Origin: Clostridiales bacterium
GTDB lineage: Bacteria; Bacillota; Clostridia; Oscillospirales; Oscillospiraceae
NCBI GenBank assembly: GCA_022787565.1
Contig: JALFVN010000077.1
Location: 1-64,000, forward strand
Reading direction: 5' to 3'
DNA: 64,000 nucleotides
The position numbers were made by a program, and so were the translations under genes. The notes beneath the pieces were generated by a model. The model ran no database searches. It was not told the DNA's origin and saw only the letters and a list, made by a program, of their open reading frames with translations. Below are positions 8,176 through 17,100 of this stretch, one piece after another. The stretch's first letter is position 1, and each line of letters starts with the position of its first letter.

Positions 8176-8204
8176 TTGAAATGTGCGGAAAGATATGATA
8201 TCAT
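8176..8204 (+). promoter_or_regulatory. Promoter of tRNA-Val
   Basis: TTGAAA (8176-8181) and TATCAT (8199-8204) with a 17-base spacer, 11 bases upstream of the mature tRNA 5' end. Confidence 0.65.
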
Positions 8205-8215
8205 ATACAAGCTCT

Positions 8216-8292
8216 GGAGGGCTAGCTCAGCTGGTTAGAGCGTCCGCCTCACACGCGGAAGGTCAACGGTTCGAGTCCGCTGCTCTCCACCA
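8216..8292 (+). tRNA. tRNA-Val (anticodon CAC)
   Basis: A 77-base class I tRNA: acceptor GGAGGGC/GCTCTCC with one G-U pair, D-arm GCTCAGCTGGTTAGAGC, anticodon loop CTCACAC giving CAC, T-loop GTTCGAGTC and an encoded ACCA end. It lies at the left edge of the accessory block and is a possible integration site. Confidence 0.96.
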
Positions 8293-8350
8293 AAGCAAGA
8301 TGATCCGAACCACATCTTCTCACTCGGAGATGGGTTCGGATTTTGCTTTA
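8293..8350 (+). terminator. Terminator after tRNA-Val
   Basis: Immediately follows the CCA. AAGCAA...ATCCGAACC pairs with GGTTCGGAT...TTGCTT in a long interrupted stem ending in a T-rich stretch. Confidence 0.7.
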
Positions 8351-8422
8351 TCATCGATGATTTCCAATCCAATTGCAAATATGGTAAGCGCAAGCCAAAA
8401 TAACGATATGGAGGAAATCATC

Positions 8423-8668
8423 ATGAAGAAATTGTTATCCTGTGAGTTCAACATCGACACGGCCCGCGTGGAGCTGAGGCATTCCGATGGCTCTATGCTG
8501 GCCATCGACTGCGATGGCGTTGAGGACGAGTACGCCAAAACCATCCGCCAGCGCTCCGCGCTCGACTACTTGGTCTATAACGCCCCGCTGGAGTATGCGG
8601 AACTGGTGCTTTGCAGGAATGTGGAGGGGTATTTGCAAAATTGGTCATCTCTAGATTTGTTGGACTAG
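8423..8668 (+). CDS. Small mobile-element protein, DUF6061-like
   Basis: An 81-residue protein starting at the ATG at 8423 (GGAGGA seven bases upstream). The sequence MKKLLSCEFNIDTARVELRH followed by an LAIDCDGVEDEY stretch and a YLVYNAPLEYAEL segment resembles the small DUF6061 proteins often encoded in Clostridia conjugative and integrative elements. Its biochemical role is unknown. It sits just downstream of tRNA-Val as the first gene of the accessory block. Family assignment is from memory of the pattern, not a search. Confidence 0.7.
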   Translation: MKKLLSCEFNIDTARVELRHSDGSMLAIDCDGVEDEYAKTIRQRSALDYLVYNAPLEYAELVLCRNVEGYLQNWSSLDLLD

Positions 8669-8756
8669 TTGTCACGAACGAAAATGGGAAAAAACATGTT
8701 GTTTATAAATGGCAATATAAAGACCAAAAACAGAATAATAGCTAGGGCAAAAGAAA

Positions 8757-8787
8757 AGGGTCCGACCAGTTTGGCGGAACCTTTCCT
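8757..8787 (-). terminator. Terminator of the 8.8-9.9 kb minus-strand gene pair
   Basis: On the minus strand GGTTCCGCCA pairs with TGGTCGGACC around a short AAC loop, with one mismatch and two wobble pairs, and is followed by CCTTTTCTTTT. It lies directly downstream of the stop codon at 8792. Confidence 0.6.
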
Positions 8788-8791
8788 TTTT

Positions 8792-9211
8792 TCACAGTTG
8801 ATGAAGTCTGTTTTCGATTTTCTGAAGTTCCCGGTTAAAAGCGGGTATCCAATCTTCCTTTAGCCTTAAACAATAGGACAAATCTCTGATACCATCTCTA
8901 ACAATCAAACGAAGCCGACGATCCATACGATAGTGTGGAGATGAAACCACAAAGGAAAGCCAATCAACTAAGTCTTGAGCACCAATACTGCCGGCACGAT
9001 ACTCACGAATCTTTTGAAGAATCATGCTAGCTGTGATTAGCTGCCTTTTTTCTTGAGTTTGAGCCGTGCTTCCTGCCTGACTGCCTGTTTTGCTGGCTAC
9101 CGCTGATGAATCCCAACCATCCTTTCGGATGCAATCGGGGAACAGGCTGTACTGATACTCATGCTTAGCCCCCTTCGTTCCGAAGAACAGTCCACTTGTT
9201 CCTCCGCCCAT
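8792..9211 (-). CDS. Hypothetical protein of accessory DNA
   Basis: Function not recognised. 139 residues. The N-terminus MGGGTSGLFFGTKGAK resembles the glycine-rich 'GGGTSG-x-F-x-GT-x-G' opening of small hypothetical proteins often found in phage and mobile islands. The C-terminal half is charged and helical (SMILQKIREYRAGSIGAQDL, then RMDRRLRLIVRDGIRDLSY). There is no signal peptide or membrane segment. The start overlaps the stop of the DUF4417 gene by one base (TAATG), so the two are co-translated and may work together. Confidence 0.75.
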   Translation of the reverse strand: MGGGTSGLFFGTKGAKHEYQYSLFPDCIRKDGWDSSAVASKTGSQAGSTAQTQEKRQLITASMILQKIREYRAGSIGAQDLVDWLSFVVSSPHYRMDRRLRLIVRDGIRDLSYCLRLKEDWIPAFNRELQKIENRLHQL

Positions 9212-9873
9212 TAGTTCACACCTGCCTTTGCTTCGCGTTCGTGAACCCGACGCATTTCAGATGGATATTGGACCACGTTGATACCAGACTCAATGTACTT
9301 CTGAAACATATCATCCGGAGCGGGACCATAAACCAAGATATGCGCAGGCGAGAGCCTGTGGCACATTTCATCCAACCCGGACTTAAAAAGCATCCGATCG
9401 TCTGCGTTACGGAGACATCCGTTTGTTCCGACGGCAACCACACTATTCGAAGGAAGGCCATCAAAACAGAAGTCATAGCTTCGTTTGTCACCCCACCTAA
9501 CATTAGGAATGACAGGAATCCCCTGCGTGGATAACCAGTAAGCTACAGCCCGATTCTGAAACACTCCGTAGATTTGCATGGCCAGTGGCATATCATTGTA
9601 CACACTGAAATCTGGAGAGATAGCTCCTTTGAATCTGCGAAGTTGAGAAAGATGCTTAGTGGGAGCGGTCCAAATAGACTTAAACCTGCGATCGTCGGTG
9701 TAGAAGTGAACCCATGCGTCACATGTTTTAGCCTTTTGCATTTCTGAGAAGAGTACCAACTCCACAGGGATGGAAAGCGGGACATTTTCGATAATCGGCA
9801 TTTCCCACTTTTCGGTGAATCCTGCGCCCCTCAGCATGTAGGCGTTGAAGCTGTCATATTTAGTTTTTTTCAT
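9211..9873 (-). CDS. DUF4417 domain protein
   Basis: 220 residues. The blocks SPDFSVYNDMPLAMQIYGVF, then RAVAYWLSTQGIPVIPNVRWGD and the later VAVGTNGCLRN match the DUF4417 family, which is common in phages and integrative elements of Firmicutes and has no established function. The start ATG at 9873 follows a weak AAAGGG. The upstream intergenic region carries a divergent candidate small RNA. Family call is confident; role unknown. Confidence 0.8.
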   Translation of the reverse strand: MKKTKYDSFNAYMLRGAGFTEKWEMPIIENVPLSIPVELVLFSEMQKAKTCDAWVHFYTDDRRFKSIWTAPTKHLSQLRRFKGAISPDFSVYNDMPLAMQIYGVFQNRAVAYWLSTQGIPVIPNVRWGDKRSYDFCFDGLPSNSVVAVGTNGCLRNADDRMLFKSGLDEMCHRLSPAHILVYGPAPDDMFQKYIESGINVVQYPSEMRRVHEREAKAGVN

Positions 9874-9919
9874 TTTACCCTTTAGTAAATCCTTTCTTTA
9901 AAATGTCGTAAATGTTTCC

Positions 9920-9947
9920 TTGATTCCCACGGGTAAAATGATATAAT
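9920..9947 (+). promoter_or_regulatory. Promoter of candidate small RNA
   Basis: TTGATT (9920-9925) and a perfect TATAAT (9942-9947) with a 16-base spacer, reading into a short non-coding segment closed by a strong terminator at 9990-10032. Confidence 0.6.
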
Positions 9948-9953
9948 CTGATT

Positions 9954-10032
9954 GCGAGATGTGATTACATCACTACCCGTCCCGCTGATAGTACGCTGTT
10001 CGTTGTGCCCGCAACGGATAGCGTACTTTTTT
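9954..10032 (+). ncRNA. Candidate ~79-nt small RNA
   Basis: A promoter and a factor-independent terminator enclose about 79 bases with no open frame of note. The terminator stem AGTACGCTGTTCGTTG / CAACGGATAGCGTACT (9990-10005 and 10012-10027; 16 bp, two wobble pairs, TGCCCG loop) is followed by six Ts. The 5' part includes the dyad GTGAT-TAC-ATCAC. It runs antisense to the 5' leader of the DUF4417 gene. Transcription is inferred, not shown. Confidence 0.55.
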
Positions 10033-10057
10033 ATATCCACATTTCTTCCCCTCCTTC

Positions 10058-10438
10058 CTAACTAATTGGCATGGCTTTGTTCAGATCAAACAGCAGAGCT
10101 TTTTCTGTTTTAATGTACTCGCCATTGACTCTGTACCCGTTGCATTTTTCAAGGTCCCAAGACATGAGGCTTGAAAAGAGCCGCAACAAGTCTTTGCTGT
10201 TCCATCGAACATTAGGAGCGTTTGGCTTCTGCGCAGTGAAAGCAAGTGCATTCGGGTCGCTTTGACTGCATTGTTTAATTGCGAACTGTTTCGAATCACG
10301 ATTCACCAACAAGACAACGTGAGTTGCCCCGTTTACTTTCTCGAGAGCTGCTTTGTTAAACGTTAACCCATTTCGCGTAATCGAAACATATGCGCCTGTG
10401 TTTCCAAAAGTTATTACTTCAAATCCTTCAAGTGCCAT
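10058..10438 (-). CDS. Hypothetical protein of accessory DNA
   Basis: Not recognised by function. 126 residues from the ATG at 10438, chosen because GGGAGGTGA lies six bases upstream; the frame opens six codons earlier without a better site. Sequence features: MALEGFEVITFGNTGAYVSI, then SITRNGLTFNKAALEKV and a C-terminal YRVNGEYIKTEKALLFDLN. It is a compact alpha/beta protein of a type common in Firmicutes mobile elements. It has its own strong promoter and no signal peptide. Confidence 0.75.
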   Translation of the reverse strand: MALEGFEVITFGNTGAYVSITRNGLTFNKAALEKVNGATHVVLLVNRDSKQFAIKQCSQSDPNALAFTAQKPNAPNVRWNSKDLLRLFSSLMSWDLEKCNGYRVNGEYIKTEKALLFDLNKAMPIS

Positions 10439-10461
10439 TTTGTCACCTCCCTTCACGATGC

Positions 10462-10490
10462 ATTATAGCACTTTGTCGTGTTTAGTGCAA
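10462..10490 (-). promoter_or_regulatory. Promoter of the 10.06-10.44 kb gene
   Basis: Minus-strand TTGCAC (10490-10485), 17-base spacer, TATAAT (10467-10462), 24 bases before the start codon. Confidence 0.7.
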
Positions 10491-10576
10491 TAATATTTTT
10501 CTCTTCACTCTTGGCGATTCGTGTTGTTGCTGTTCGCGGAATGTTTTTATAGTCGCGCAAAGTGCATTAATAAAAA

Positions 10577-10620
10577 AGATTGGCTTTGGTCTGCTTCGAT
10601 GACCAAGTCAATCTCTTTTT
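10577..10620 (-). terminator. Terminator of the XRE regulator gene
   Basis: AGATTGGCTTTGGTC pairs with GACCAAGTCAATCT (10577-10591 and 10601-10614, one bulge). T-runs on both sides make it potentially bidirectional. It lies directly after the XRE stop codon. Confidence 0.7.
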
Positions 10621-10624
10621 ATAT

Positions 10625-10867
10625 TCACTTGATTTCCTGTTCCAGGGCGTCGAACTCCGGGGTGGAGAAGAATTCTGCAAGGGTGATATCCAGACCGTCG
10701 CAGATCTTTTTTATTGTCAGAATCTTTGGGTCAACGCTCCTGCCGTAGAGGATGTTCTTCACGGATGACGGAGGCAGGGCGCACATTGTCGCAAGTTTGT
10801 TGATAGAAATATTCCGTTCCGCGCAGAGCCGCAGGATTCGGTTCTTGATGGCCGTAATCGTATCCAT
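10625..10867 (-). CDS. XRE-family helix-turn-helix regulator
   Basis: An 80-residue single-domain HTH_3 protein. Residues 8-62 form the fold: ILRLCAERNISINKLATM then CALPPSSVKNILYGRSVD and KILTIKKICDGLDITLAEFF. It reads divergently from the small gene and recombinase to its right, across an intergenic region with an 8-bp-arm palindrome, so it most likely represses that promoter and its own. This is the arrangement of a mobile-element maintenance switch. Confidence 0.88.
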   Translation of the reverse strand: MDTITAIKNRILRLCAERNISINKLATMCALPPSSVKNILYGRSVDPKILTIKKICDGLDITLAEFFSTPEFDALEQEIK

Positions 10868-10917
10868 GTCATCGCCGTCCTTTCTCTTGCAAGCATATAG
10901 AATTCAGCTTGCAAAAG

Positions 10918-10957
10918 TAGGCTATCCATGCTACTATTTAGGCTATACATAGCCTAA
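10918..10957. promoter_or_regulatory. Palindromic operator between XRE regulator and recombinase unit
   Basis: TTAGGCTATACATAGCCTAA (10938-10957) is a dyad with 9-10 bp arms. A second, imperfect copy GTAGGCTATCCATGCTAC lies at 10918-10935, 20 bases upstream. Two sites one to two helical turns apart between divergent genes suggest cooperative binding by the XRE protein. Confidence 0.65.
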
Positions 10958-10979
10958 ACTAAAATTAAAGGGCGACGGT

Positions 10980-11216
10980 ATGGATTATAGAAAAGATCTG
11001 CTGCTGGCTTCGGCGGCGCGGTTGTACAGCATGGGCGTAGATCTGGAGGTGGCGCGGGCCAAGCTCAAAGAGCTGGTGGAGCAGGGTGTTCCCTACGATT
11101 CTGACGAAATGAAGCAGGCCTATCAGGACTTCAAGGCGCTGGAACAGCAGTGGAAAGCGCTGGAGCGGCAGCACCTGGAGCTACGGGACGAGATCGTGAA
11201 AGATGAGCAAGGCTGA
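10980..11216 (+). CDS. Small coiled-coil protein upstream of recombinase
   Basis: 78 residues, no recognised family. After a short YSMGVDLEVARAKLKELVEQ helix the second half is strongly coiled-coil (FKALEQQWKALERQHLELRD). It lies under the XRE-controlled promoter and precedes the recombinase by about 90 bases, so it may be a co-expressed accessory factor. The ribosome-binding site is weak. Confidence 0.6.
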   Translation: MDYRKDLLLASAARLYSMGVDLEVARAKLKELVEQGVPYDSDEMKQAYQDFKALEQQWKALERQHLELRDEIVKDEQG

Positions 11217-11307
11217 CACAGCCCTATTTCTCAGACAACTGAATACAGACATCGAGGTTTCCTCTATCGGGTATAATAGTTTCAAACAGATGGGAGGAGA
11301 TCGAAAC

Positions 11308-11943
11308 ATGTACACTTATGGCTATATACGGGTCTCGTCACGGGATCAGAATGAAGACCGGCAGCGGATCGCCATGCGGGAAGCCGGCGTGGAAGATGCG
11401 CGGATCTACATGGACAAGCAATCTGGAAAGGACTTTGACCGGCCCGGTTATCGGCGTTTGCTGAAAAAGCTGAAACCGGGCGACACTCTGATCATCAAGA
11501 GCATCGACCGGCTGGGCCGCAACTATGACGAGATCCTGGAGCAGTGGCGGCTGATTACAAAGGAGAAGCAGGCCGCGATCGTTGTCCTGGACATGCCGCT
11601 GCTGGACACGCGGCAGGGGCGGGATTTGACCGGAACGCTGATCGCAGATATCGTTCTGCAGCTGCTGAGCTATGTGGCGCAGACCGAGCGTGAGTTCATC
11701 CGTCAAAGGCAGGCAGAAGGCATTGCGGCAGCAAAGGAACGCGGCGTTCAATTCGGGCGGAAACCTATGGAACGGCCTCCGGAATACGAAGCTGTCAAAT
11801 CAGTATGGCAGCATGGCAGTATTTCTGCAAGGGAAGCCGCAAGCAGGCTATGCGTGGCACACAAGACCTTTTTGAAGTGGATTCGCGAGGATTTGGAAAA
11901 AAGTATACCTTTGGCACCAAGCCCCGGAAACCTTGATACATAA
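11308..11943 (+). CDS. Serine recombinase, resolvase/invertase type
   Basis: 211 residues from the ATG at 11308, with GGGAGGAG nine bases upstream; the frame is open to 11203 but the family N-terminus is MYTYGYIRVSSRDQNEDRQ with the nucleophilic serine in RVSS. Conserved blocks: DKQSGKDFDRPGYRRLL, IIKSIDRLGRN and QTEREFIRQRQAEGI. A C-terminal HTH for site binding covers about 165-205 (SISAREAASRLCVAHKTFLKW). The size is that of Tn3/Hin-type enzymes, not the large phage integrases, so it resolves or inverts DNA rather than being an obvious island integrase. Confidence 0.92.
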   Translation: MYTYGYIRVSSRDQNEDRQRIAMREAGVEDARIYMDKQSGKDFDRPGYRRLLKKLKPGDTLIIKSIDRLGRNYDEILEQWRLITKEKQAAIVVLDMPLLDTRQGRDLTGTLIADIVLQLLSYVAQTEREFIRQRQAEGIAAAKERGVQFGRKPMERPPEYEAVKSVWQHGSISAREAASRLCVAHKTFLKWIREDLEKSIPLAPSPGNLDT

Positions 11944-12050
11944 CGCATTTTCCCTTATACTACTTATTTTACTATACCAAATTCTTAGTTAATTGACAAG
12001 TAAGGTCTGGGGACACAGGTATACCCATTTACGCGCTGACAAGGCGCTGC

Positions 12051-12095
12051 AAGGGAGGCATTTGCTCCGTTTTTCGGGCGAATGCCTCCCTTTTT
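12051..12095 (+). terminator. Terminator between recombinase and restriction-modification genes
   Basis: AAGGGAGGCATT (12051-12062) pairs with AATGCCTCCCTT (12081-12092), followed by TTTTTC. It separates the recombinase unit from the downstream operon. The rest of the gap (11944-12050) holds AT-rich sequence with a TTGACA at 11993 but no well-spaced -10. Confidence 0.75.
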
Positions 12096-12147
12096 CGTTT
12101 CTTGGAGGCTTTGCTTGATGCATAGCAGCTCGGAAAGGAGCGGCGCG

Positions 12148-14136
12148 TTGGTCATCAACATCCAAGACGATATTCTCCGGCTCCACGCCATGGGCCTGCT
12201 GGATCGGCTGCTGGCCGACAAGGCTACCCGCGGCAATATCCTGTGGGCGACAGACGCCTATGTCCAGCTTGGCGAGTGGTACAGTCCGGGAAATGAGATC
12301 CGCCCGCTGAGGATCACGGGCGACAATTCTGACCTCATCAAGACGCGCGCCCGCCGGGCCATGGAGCAGCGCACGGAGCGCACCCGGCAGCACGCCGAGG
12401 TCTTCACCCCTCTGTGGGTTGTGAAGGAAATGAACGACTTTGCGGATGAACAGTGGTTCAGCCGAAAAGACGGCATCTACAAATATACGGACGATGGCAA
12501 AATCTACTTCTCCACCAAGAAGCACTGGAAGCTGTATGTGGACGCGAGGCGGCTGGAGATCACCTGCGGCGAGGCGCCGTTTCTGGCAACACGCTATGAC
12601 GTGGAGACCGGCGAGGCTATCCCGGTAGAGGAGCGGATCGGCCTGCTGGACCGGAAACTGAGGGCGGTATCGGAAAACACGCAGGATGCAGAAGAATGGA
12701 AGCGCTGGGCACTGCGGGCGGTGCAGGCCATCTACGGCTATGAGCTGCAGGGCGACAACCTGCTGATCGCCCGGGTGAACATTCTCTGCACAGTGGAGGA
12801 GCATTTGTTCCATCGTTGGAGACTGAAGGCGGAAAGGGCGTGGCTGGAAAAGCTCTGCAATGTGATCGCCTGGAACCTGTGGCAGATGGACGGGATTCAC
12901 GGCTGCGTCCCCGTCCCACCGGCCCCCACGGAAGAGCAGCTCTCCCTGTTCCCGCCACTGGAGGGGCAGACGAATCTCTTCGGGGAAATAGAAAAGCATG
13001 ACATTCCCTGCCGCCTGTTTGACTGGCGCGGGGATCGGAGCATCAGTTATACAACGCTGAGAGAGAAAGGAATGAAGGCCATGAAGTTTGATTTCATCAT
13101 TGGAAATCCGCCATATCAAGAAGAACAGATATCCGAAGATTTTGAAGGGTCTCTAAAAAACTATGCTCCTCCCATATACAATCACTTTATGGACGAATGC
13201 TATAGAATTGCAGATGCAGTGGAGCTTATTCACCCTGCGCGATTCCTTTTTAATGCAGGTTCAACGCCAAAGGCGTGGAATGAAAAAATGTTGGCCGACA
13301 AGCATTTCAAAGTTTTGTCCTATGAAGAGGATGGGCACAAGGTATTTCCTACGCTATCAACTCCCCTGAGAGGCGGTGTAGCTATTACATACCGAAATGC
13401 AAAGCACGAGTATGGCGCAATACAAGCATTCACAAAATATCCTGAGGTAAATGACATTCTTCATAAGGTTATATATGATAGCTCTTTCTCAACCTTAATG
13501 GATATTGTATATTCAAGAACGTCGTACCGTCTCACGGATAAGATGCATGAGGAAAATCCATTTGCAATCAGCCGCGTTAGCAAAGGCCACGCCTATGATA
13601 TGTCCTCAAATATCATGGACTTGATTCCGGAGTTATTTCTTGATGAGATGCCACGAGACGGAAAAGAGTATATTCAGATCCTAGGAAGGGCAAAAAATAG
13701 GCGCATCTATAAATTCATTAGGCGTGACTATGTAAAAGAGGTTGATAATCTCGATTTCTATAAAGTCTACGTTGCCCAGGCGAACGGTAGTGGAGAATTT
13801 GGGGAAACTATGAGCGAGCCGGTTGTTGAAAAGCCAGGTGTCGGTTCAACCGAGACTTTCTTAAGTATCGGGAAATTCAAGATAGAGGATGAAGCCCGAG
13901 CCGTTGAGAAGTATATAAAAACAAAGTTTGCACGAACTCTCCTAAGCGTACTCAAAGTGACGCAAAACGGCAATAAATCTGTCTGGAAAATGATCCCCCT
14001 CCAAGACTTCACCCCCGCATCCGACATTGACTGGACCAAGTCCATCCCGGAGATCGACCGGCAGCTCTATGCCAAGTACGGTCTGGACGCATCCGAGATC
14101 GAATTCATCGAAACCCATGTAAAGGAGATGAGCTGA
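12148..14136 (+). CDS. Eco57I-like N6-adenine DNA methyltransferase
   Basis: A probable DNA adenine methylase of a restriction-modification system. Start uncertain: TTG at 12148 (AAAGGAG eight bases upstream; homologous proteins begin at this point with I-x-I-x-DD-x-L) or ATG at 12118 (GGAGG ten bases upstream). With the TTG the protein has 662 residues. Motif X region RQHAEVFTPLWVVKEMND, a degenerate SAM motif I ITCGEAPFLATRYD, catalytic motif IV NPPY at 320-323, and target-recognition-like C-terminal sequence follow in order. The gene is one base from the next, forming a two-gene operon. The middle (about 13.1-13.95 kb) is visibly AT-richer than both ends, as expected if the recognition module has been exchanged. 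Confidence 0.87.
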   Translation: MVINIQDDILRLHAMGLLDRLLADKATRGNILWATDAYVQLGEWYSPGNEIRPLRITGDNSDLIKTRARRAMEQRTERTRQHAEVFTPLWVVKEMNDFADEQWFSRKDGIYKYTDDGKIYFSTKKHWKLYVDARRLEITCGEAPFLATRYDVETGEAIPVEERIGLLDRKLRAVSENTQDAEEWKRWALRAVQAIYGYELQGDNLLIARVNILCTVEEHLFHRWRLKAERAWLEKLCNVIAWNLWQMDGIHGCVPVPPAPTEEQLSLFPPLEGQTNLFGEIEKHDIPCRLFDWRGDRSISYTTLREKGMKAMKFDFIIGNPPYQEEQISEDFEGSLKNYAPPIYNHFMDECYRIADAVELIHPARFLFNAGSTPKAWNEKMLADKHFKVLSYEEDGHKVFPTLSTPLRGGVAITYRNAKHEYGAIQAFTKYPEVNDILHKVIYDSSFSTLMDIVYSRTSYRLTDKMHEENPFAISRVSKGHAYDMSSNIMDLIPELFLDEMPRDGKEYIQILGRAKNRRIYKFIRRDYVKEVDNLDFYKVYVAQANGSGEFGETMSEPVVEKPGVGSTETFLSIGKFKIEDEARAVEKYIKTKFARTLLSVLKVTQNGNKSVWKMIPLQDFTPASDIDWTKSIPEIDRQLYAKYGLDASEIEFIETHVKEMS

Positions 14137-14137
14137 A

Positions 14138-17100
14138 ATGAGCGCACCCAACATTCGCTCCTTTGAGCCCGTCGTCCCGATGATCTATGCCTACTCCCAT
14201 CCGGATTACACGCCGCACCTTGGCTGGACAAAGATCGGCTACACCGAAAAGCAGAGCGTGGAGGAGCGGGTCAAACAGCAGCACCACACCTCGGACATCG
14301 CCTACAAGATCCTCTGGCGGGACAACGCCATTTACAAGGACGGCAGCGGTCTGCCCTTTACCGACCATGAGTTCCACCATTATCTCAGCACCGTCGCCCA
14401 TGTAAAGCGCAAGCCGAAAACCGAGTGGTTCCAGGTGGACGGTCCGGAAGCGCGGGCGTACTTCGACGAATTTGCCGCTCGGCGTCCCTCTGCCGAGGAA
14501 AGCGGTCTGAGCTATACGCTGCGCGAAGAGCAGGAGCGCGCCGTCTCCCAGACGGCGGACTGTTTCTCTCATGGTGGGAAACAATTCCTGTGGAACGCCA
14601 AGCCCCGCTTTGGCAAGACACTGAGCACCTATGGTCTGATCGTGCGGATGGGCTTCCAGCGGGTGCTGATCGTGACCAACCGCCCTAGCATCGCCAACTC
14701 ATGGGCGGAGGATTTCAACAAGTTTATCGGCTGGCAGCATAATCTCTGCTTTGTCAGTGACACGGATTCTCTGCGCGGCAAGCCCGGCGTCCTGACCCGG
14801 GACGAGTACATCCAGGGCCGCTTCGACAAGGGCATGGTGGCTTTCGTCTCCCTGCAGGATCTGAAGGGCTCCATCTACTTCGGCGGCAACCACGAAAAGC
14901 TGGGTTGGATGGCCAAAGAGTATGTGGACCGCACGACAGGCGAGAAGAAAAAGGGCCTGGCCTTCGATTTGCTGGTGGTGGATGAGGCGCAGGAGGGCGT
15001 GGAGACCTACAAGACTGAAAAAGCCTTCGATAATATCCAACGTGCTCACACGCTGTACCTGTCCGGCACGCCCTTCAAGCAGCTGGCCGGGGATCAATTC
15101 TCAGACCGGGAGATCTTCAACTGGTCCTATGCCGACGAGCAGGATGCCAAGACCCGCTGGGAGGAAGAGGAATACAACCCCTACGAAAGTCTGCCCCAGC
15201 TCTTGATGTACACCTATCAGCTGGGTCCCATGATCTACGACACGCTCAGCCGCGGGATCGTGCTGGAGGATGAGGACGAGGCCGTTGACCCGGCCTTTGA
15301 CCTGAATGAGTTCTTCCTGACCGATGACAACGGGAAGTTCCTGCACCGGGACGACATCAAAAAGTTCCTGCTGATGCTGTTCAAGGGCGAGAAGTATCCC
15401 TTCTCCACGCCGGAGCTGCGGAAAGAGCTGAGCCATACCATGTGGTACTTAAACCGCGTGGCCTCCGCAAAAGCGCTGCACAAGCTGATGCGGGAGGACG
15501 AGGACTTAAAGCCGCTGTTTAGCGAGTACGAGATCGTGCTGGCGGCAGGCGACGGGCGGCTCACCGAGGAAGAGGACACCAAGCGCTCTTATGACAAGGT
15601 GAAGGAGGCCATCGCCGCCCATGAGAAAACCATCACGCTCACAGTCGGGCAGCTGACGGTCGGCGTCACGATCCCGGAGTGGAGCGGGGTATTCATGCTC
15701 TGCAACATGCAAAGCCCCTCGTCTTATATGCAGGCAGCGTTCCGGGCACAGAATCCCTATCGCTTCTTAGGCGCGGACGGGCGCCGATACCGCAAGGAGC
15801 GGGCCTATCTTTTTGACTTTGATCCGGCCCGGACGCTGATCATTTACGATCAGTTTGCCAACAATCTGATACGCGAGACGGCCACGGGCGGCACGACGGA
15901 GGATCGGGAAAAGAACATCAAGCGGCTGCTGAATTTCTTCCCTGTGCTGGGCGAAGACGACGAGGGCCGCATGGTGGAGCTGGACGCGGCCCAGGTGCTG
16001 ACTATCCCGCGCAAGCTGAAAAGCGCGGAGGTCGTGCGCCACGGCTTCATGTCCAATTTCCTCTTTGCCAATATCAGCGGTATCTTCGGCGCGGCGGGCT
16101 TCGTGCGGGAGATTATCGAGAAGCTCACGCCTGCCCACGAAGAGGGCGGAAAATCCGATAAGGACAAGCTGGACGCCATCAGCACCGTCAAAGTCGATGG
16201 CGAGGGCAACGCCGTCTCGGATGAAGGTATCGTGATCGGGAAGACTCAGGAACTCTTCGGGGATAAGATCTATGAGACTATACCCGCCGATGTGGATAAG
16301 GCCGTTTCTACCGTGGCTGAGAGCACGCCGGACGAGGTGGGGCGCCACGTCAAGGCTCTGACGGATTCGGTCAAGGGCAAGGTGGCGCAGGAGATCATCG
16401 CGCCCATTGCAGACAGCTACGGCATGACCCAGAAGGCGAAGAAGCGCATGGAGGAGCAGGCCGGCAAGGAGATCGAGATCGCTATGTCCCGCGCCAAGGA
16501 CGATTTCGACCAGCAGAAGCGGATCGCCCAGGCCGCGCTGGATGCCAAGCGCAAAAGCGCCGAGACCGAGCAGGAAGTGAAGAAGGCGGAAAGCGAGTTT
16601 GCCGCCGACATGCAGGACGCGCTGAAAGCGCTCACGCGGACAGTCACGGAAACGGTGCAGAAAACCCTGCAGGAGAAGCCGAAGGAGCTCGTGGAGCGGC
16701 TGGAGCAGAAGAAGGAAGAGGACAAGAAAAAGTCCGTGGAGGATGAGATCCGCGCTCATCTGCGCGGCTTTGCCCGGACGATCCCGTCCTTCATCATGGC
16801 CTACGGCGACGAGAATCTGACCCTCGCCAATTTCGACGATTACACCGAGGACGCGGTTTTCCTAGAGGTCACCGGGATCAGTGAGGAGGAGTTCCGCTTC
16901 CTGCGGGACGGCGGTAACAAACTCAATCCCGAAACCGGGCTGGTTGAGCATTTCGACGGGCATCTGTTTGACGAGGGCGTGTTCAACGACTCCATCCGGG
17001 AGTTTCTGCGAAAGCGCTCGGAGTTGGCGGATTACTTCGACGAGAGCAAGACCGAAGACATTTTCGATTATATCCCGCCGCAGAAGACCAATCAGATCTT

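Noticed and set aside
8669-8863. 64-codon frame after the DUF6061-like gene
   Set aside because: Spans a minus-strand terminator and runs into the antisense of the next gene; no start signal.
11308-11943. Invertible specificity segment acted on by the serine recombinase
   Set aside because: I saw no long inverted repeats flanking the methylase target-recognition region; the enzyme may act elsewhere.
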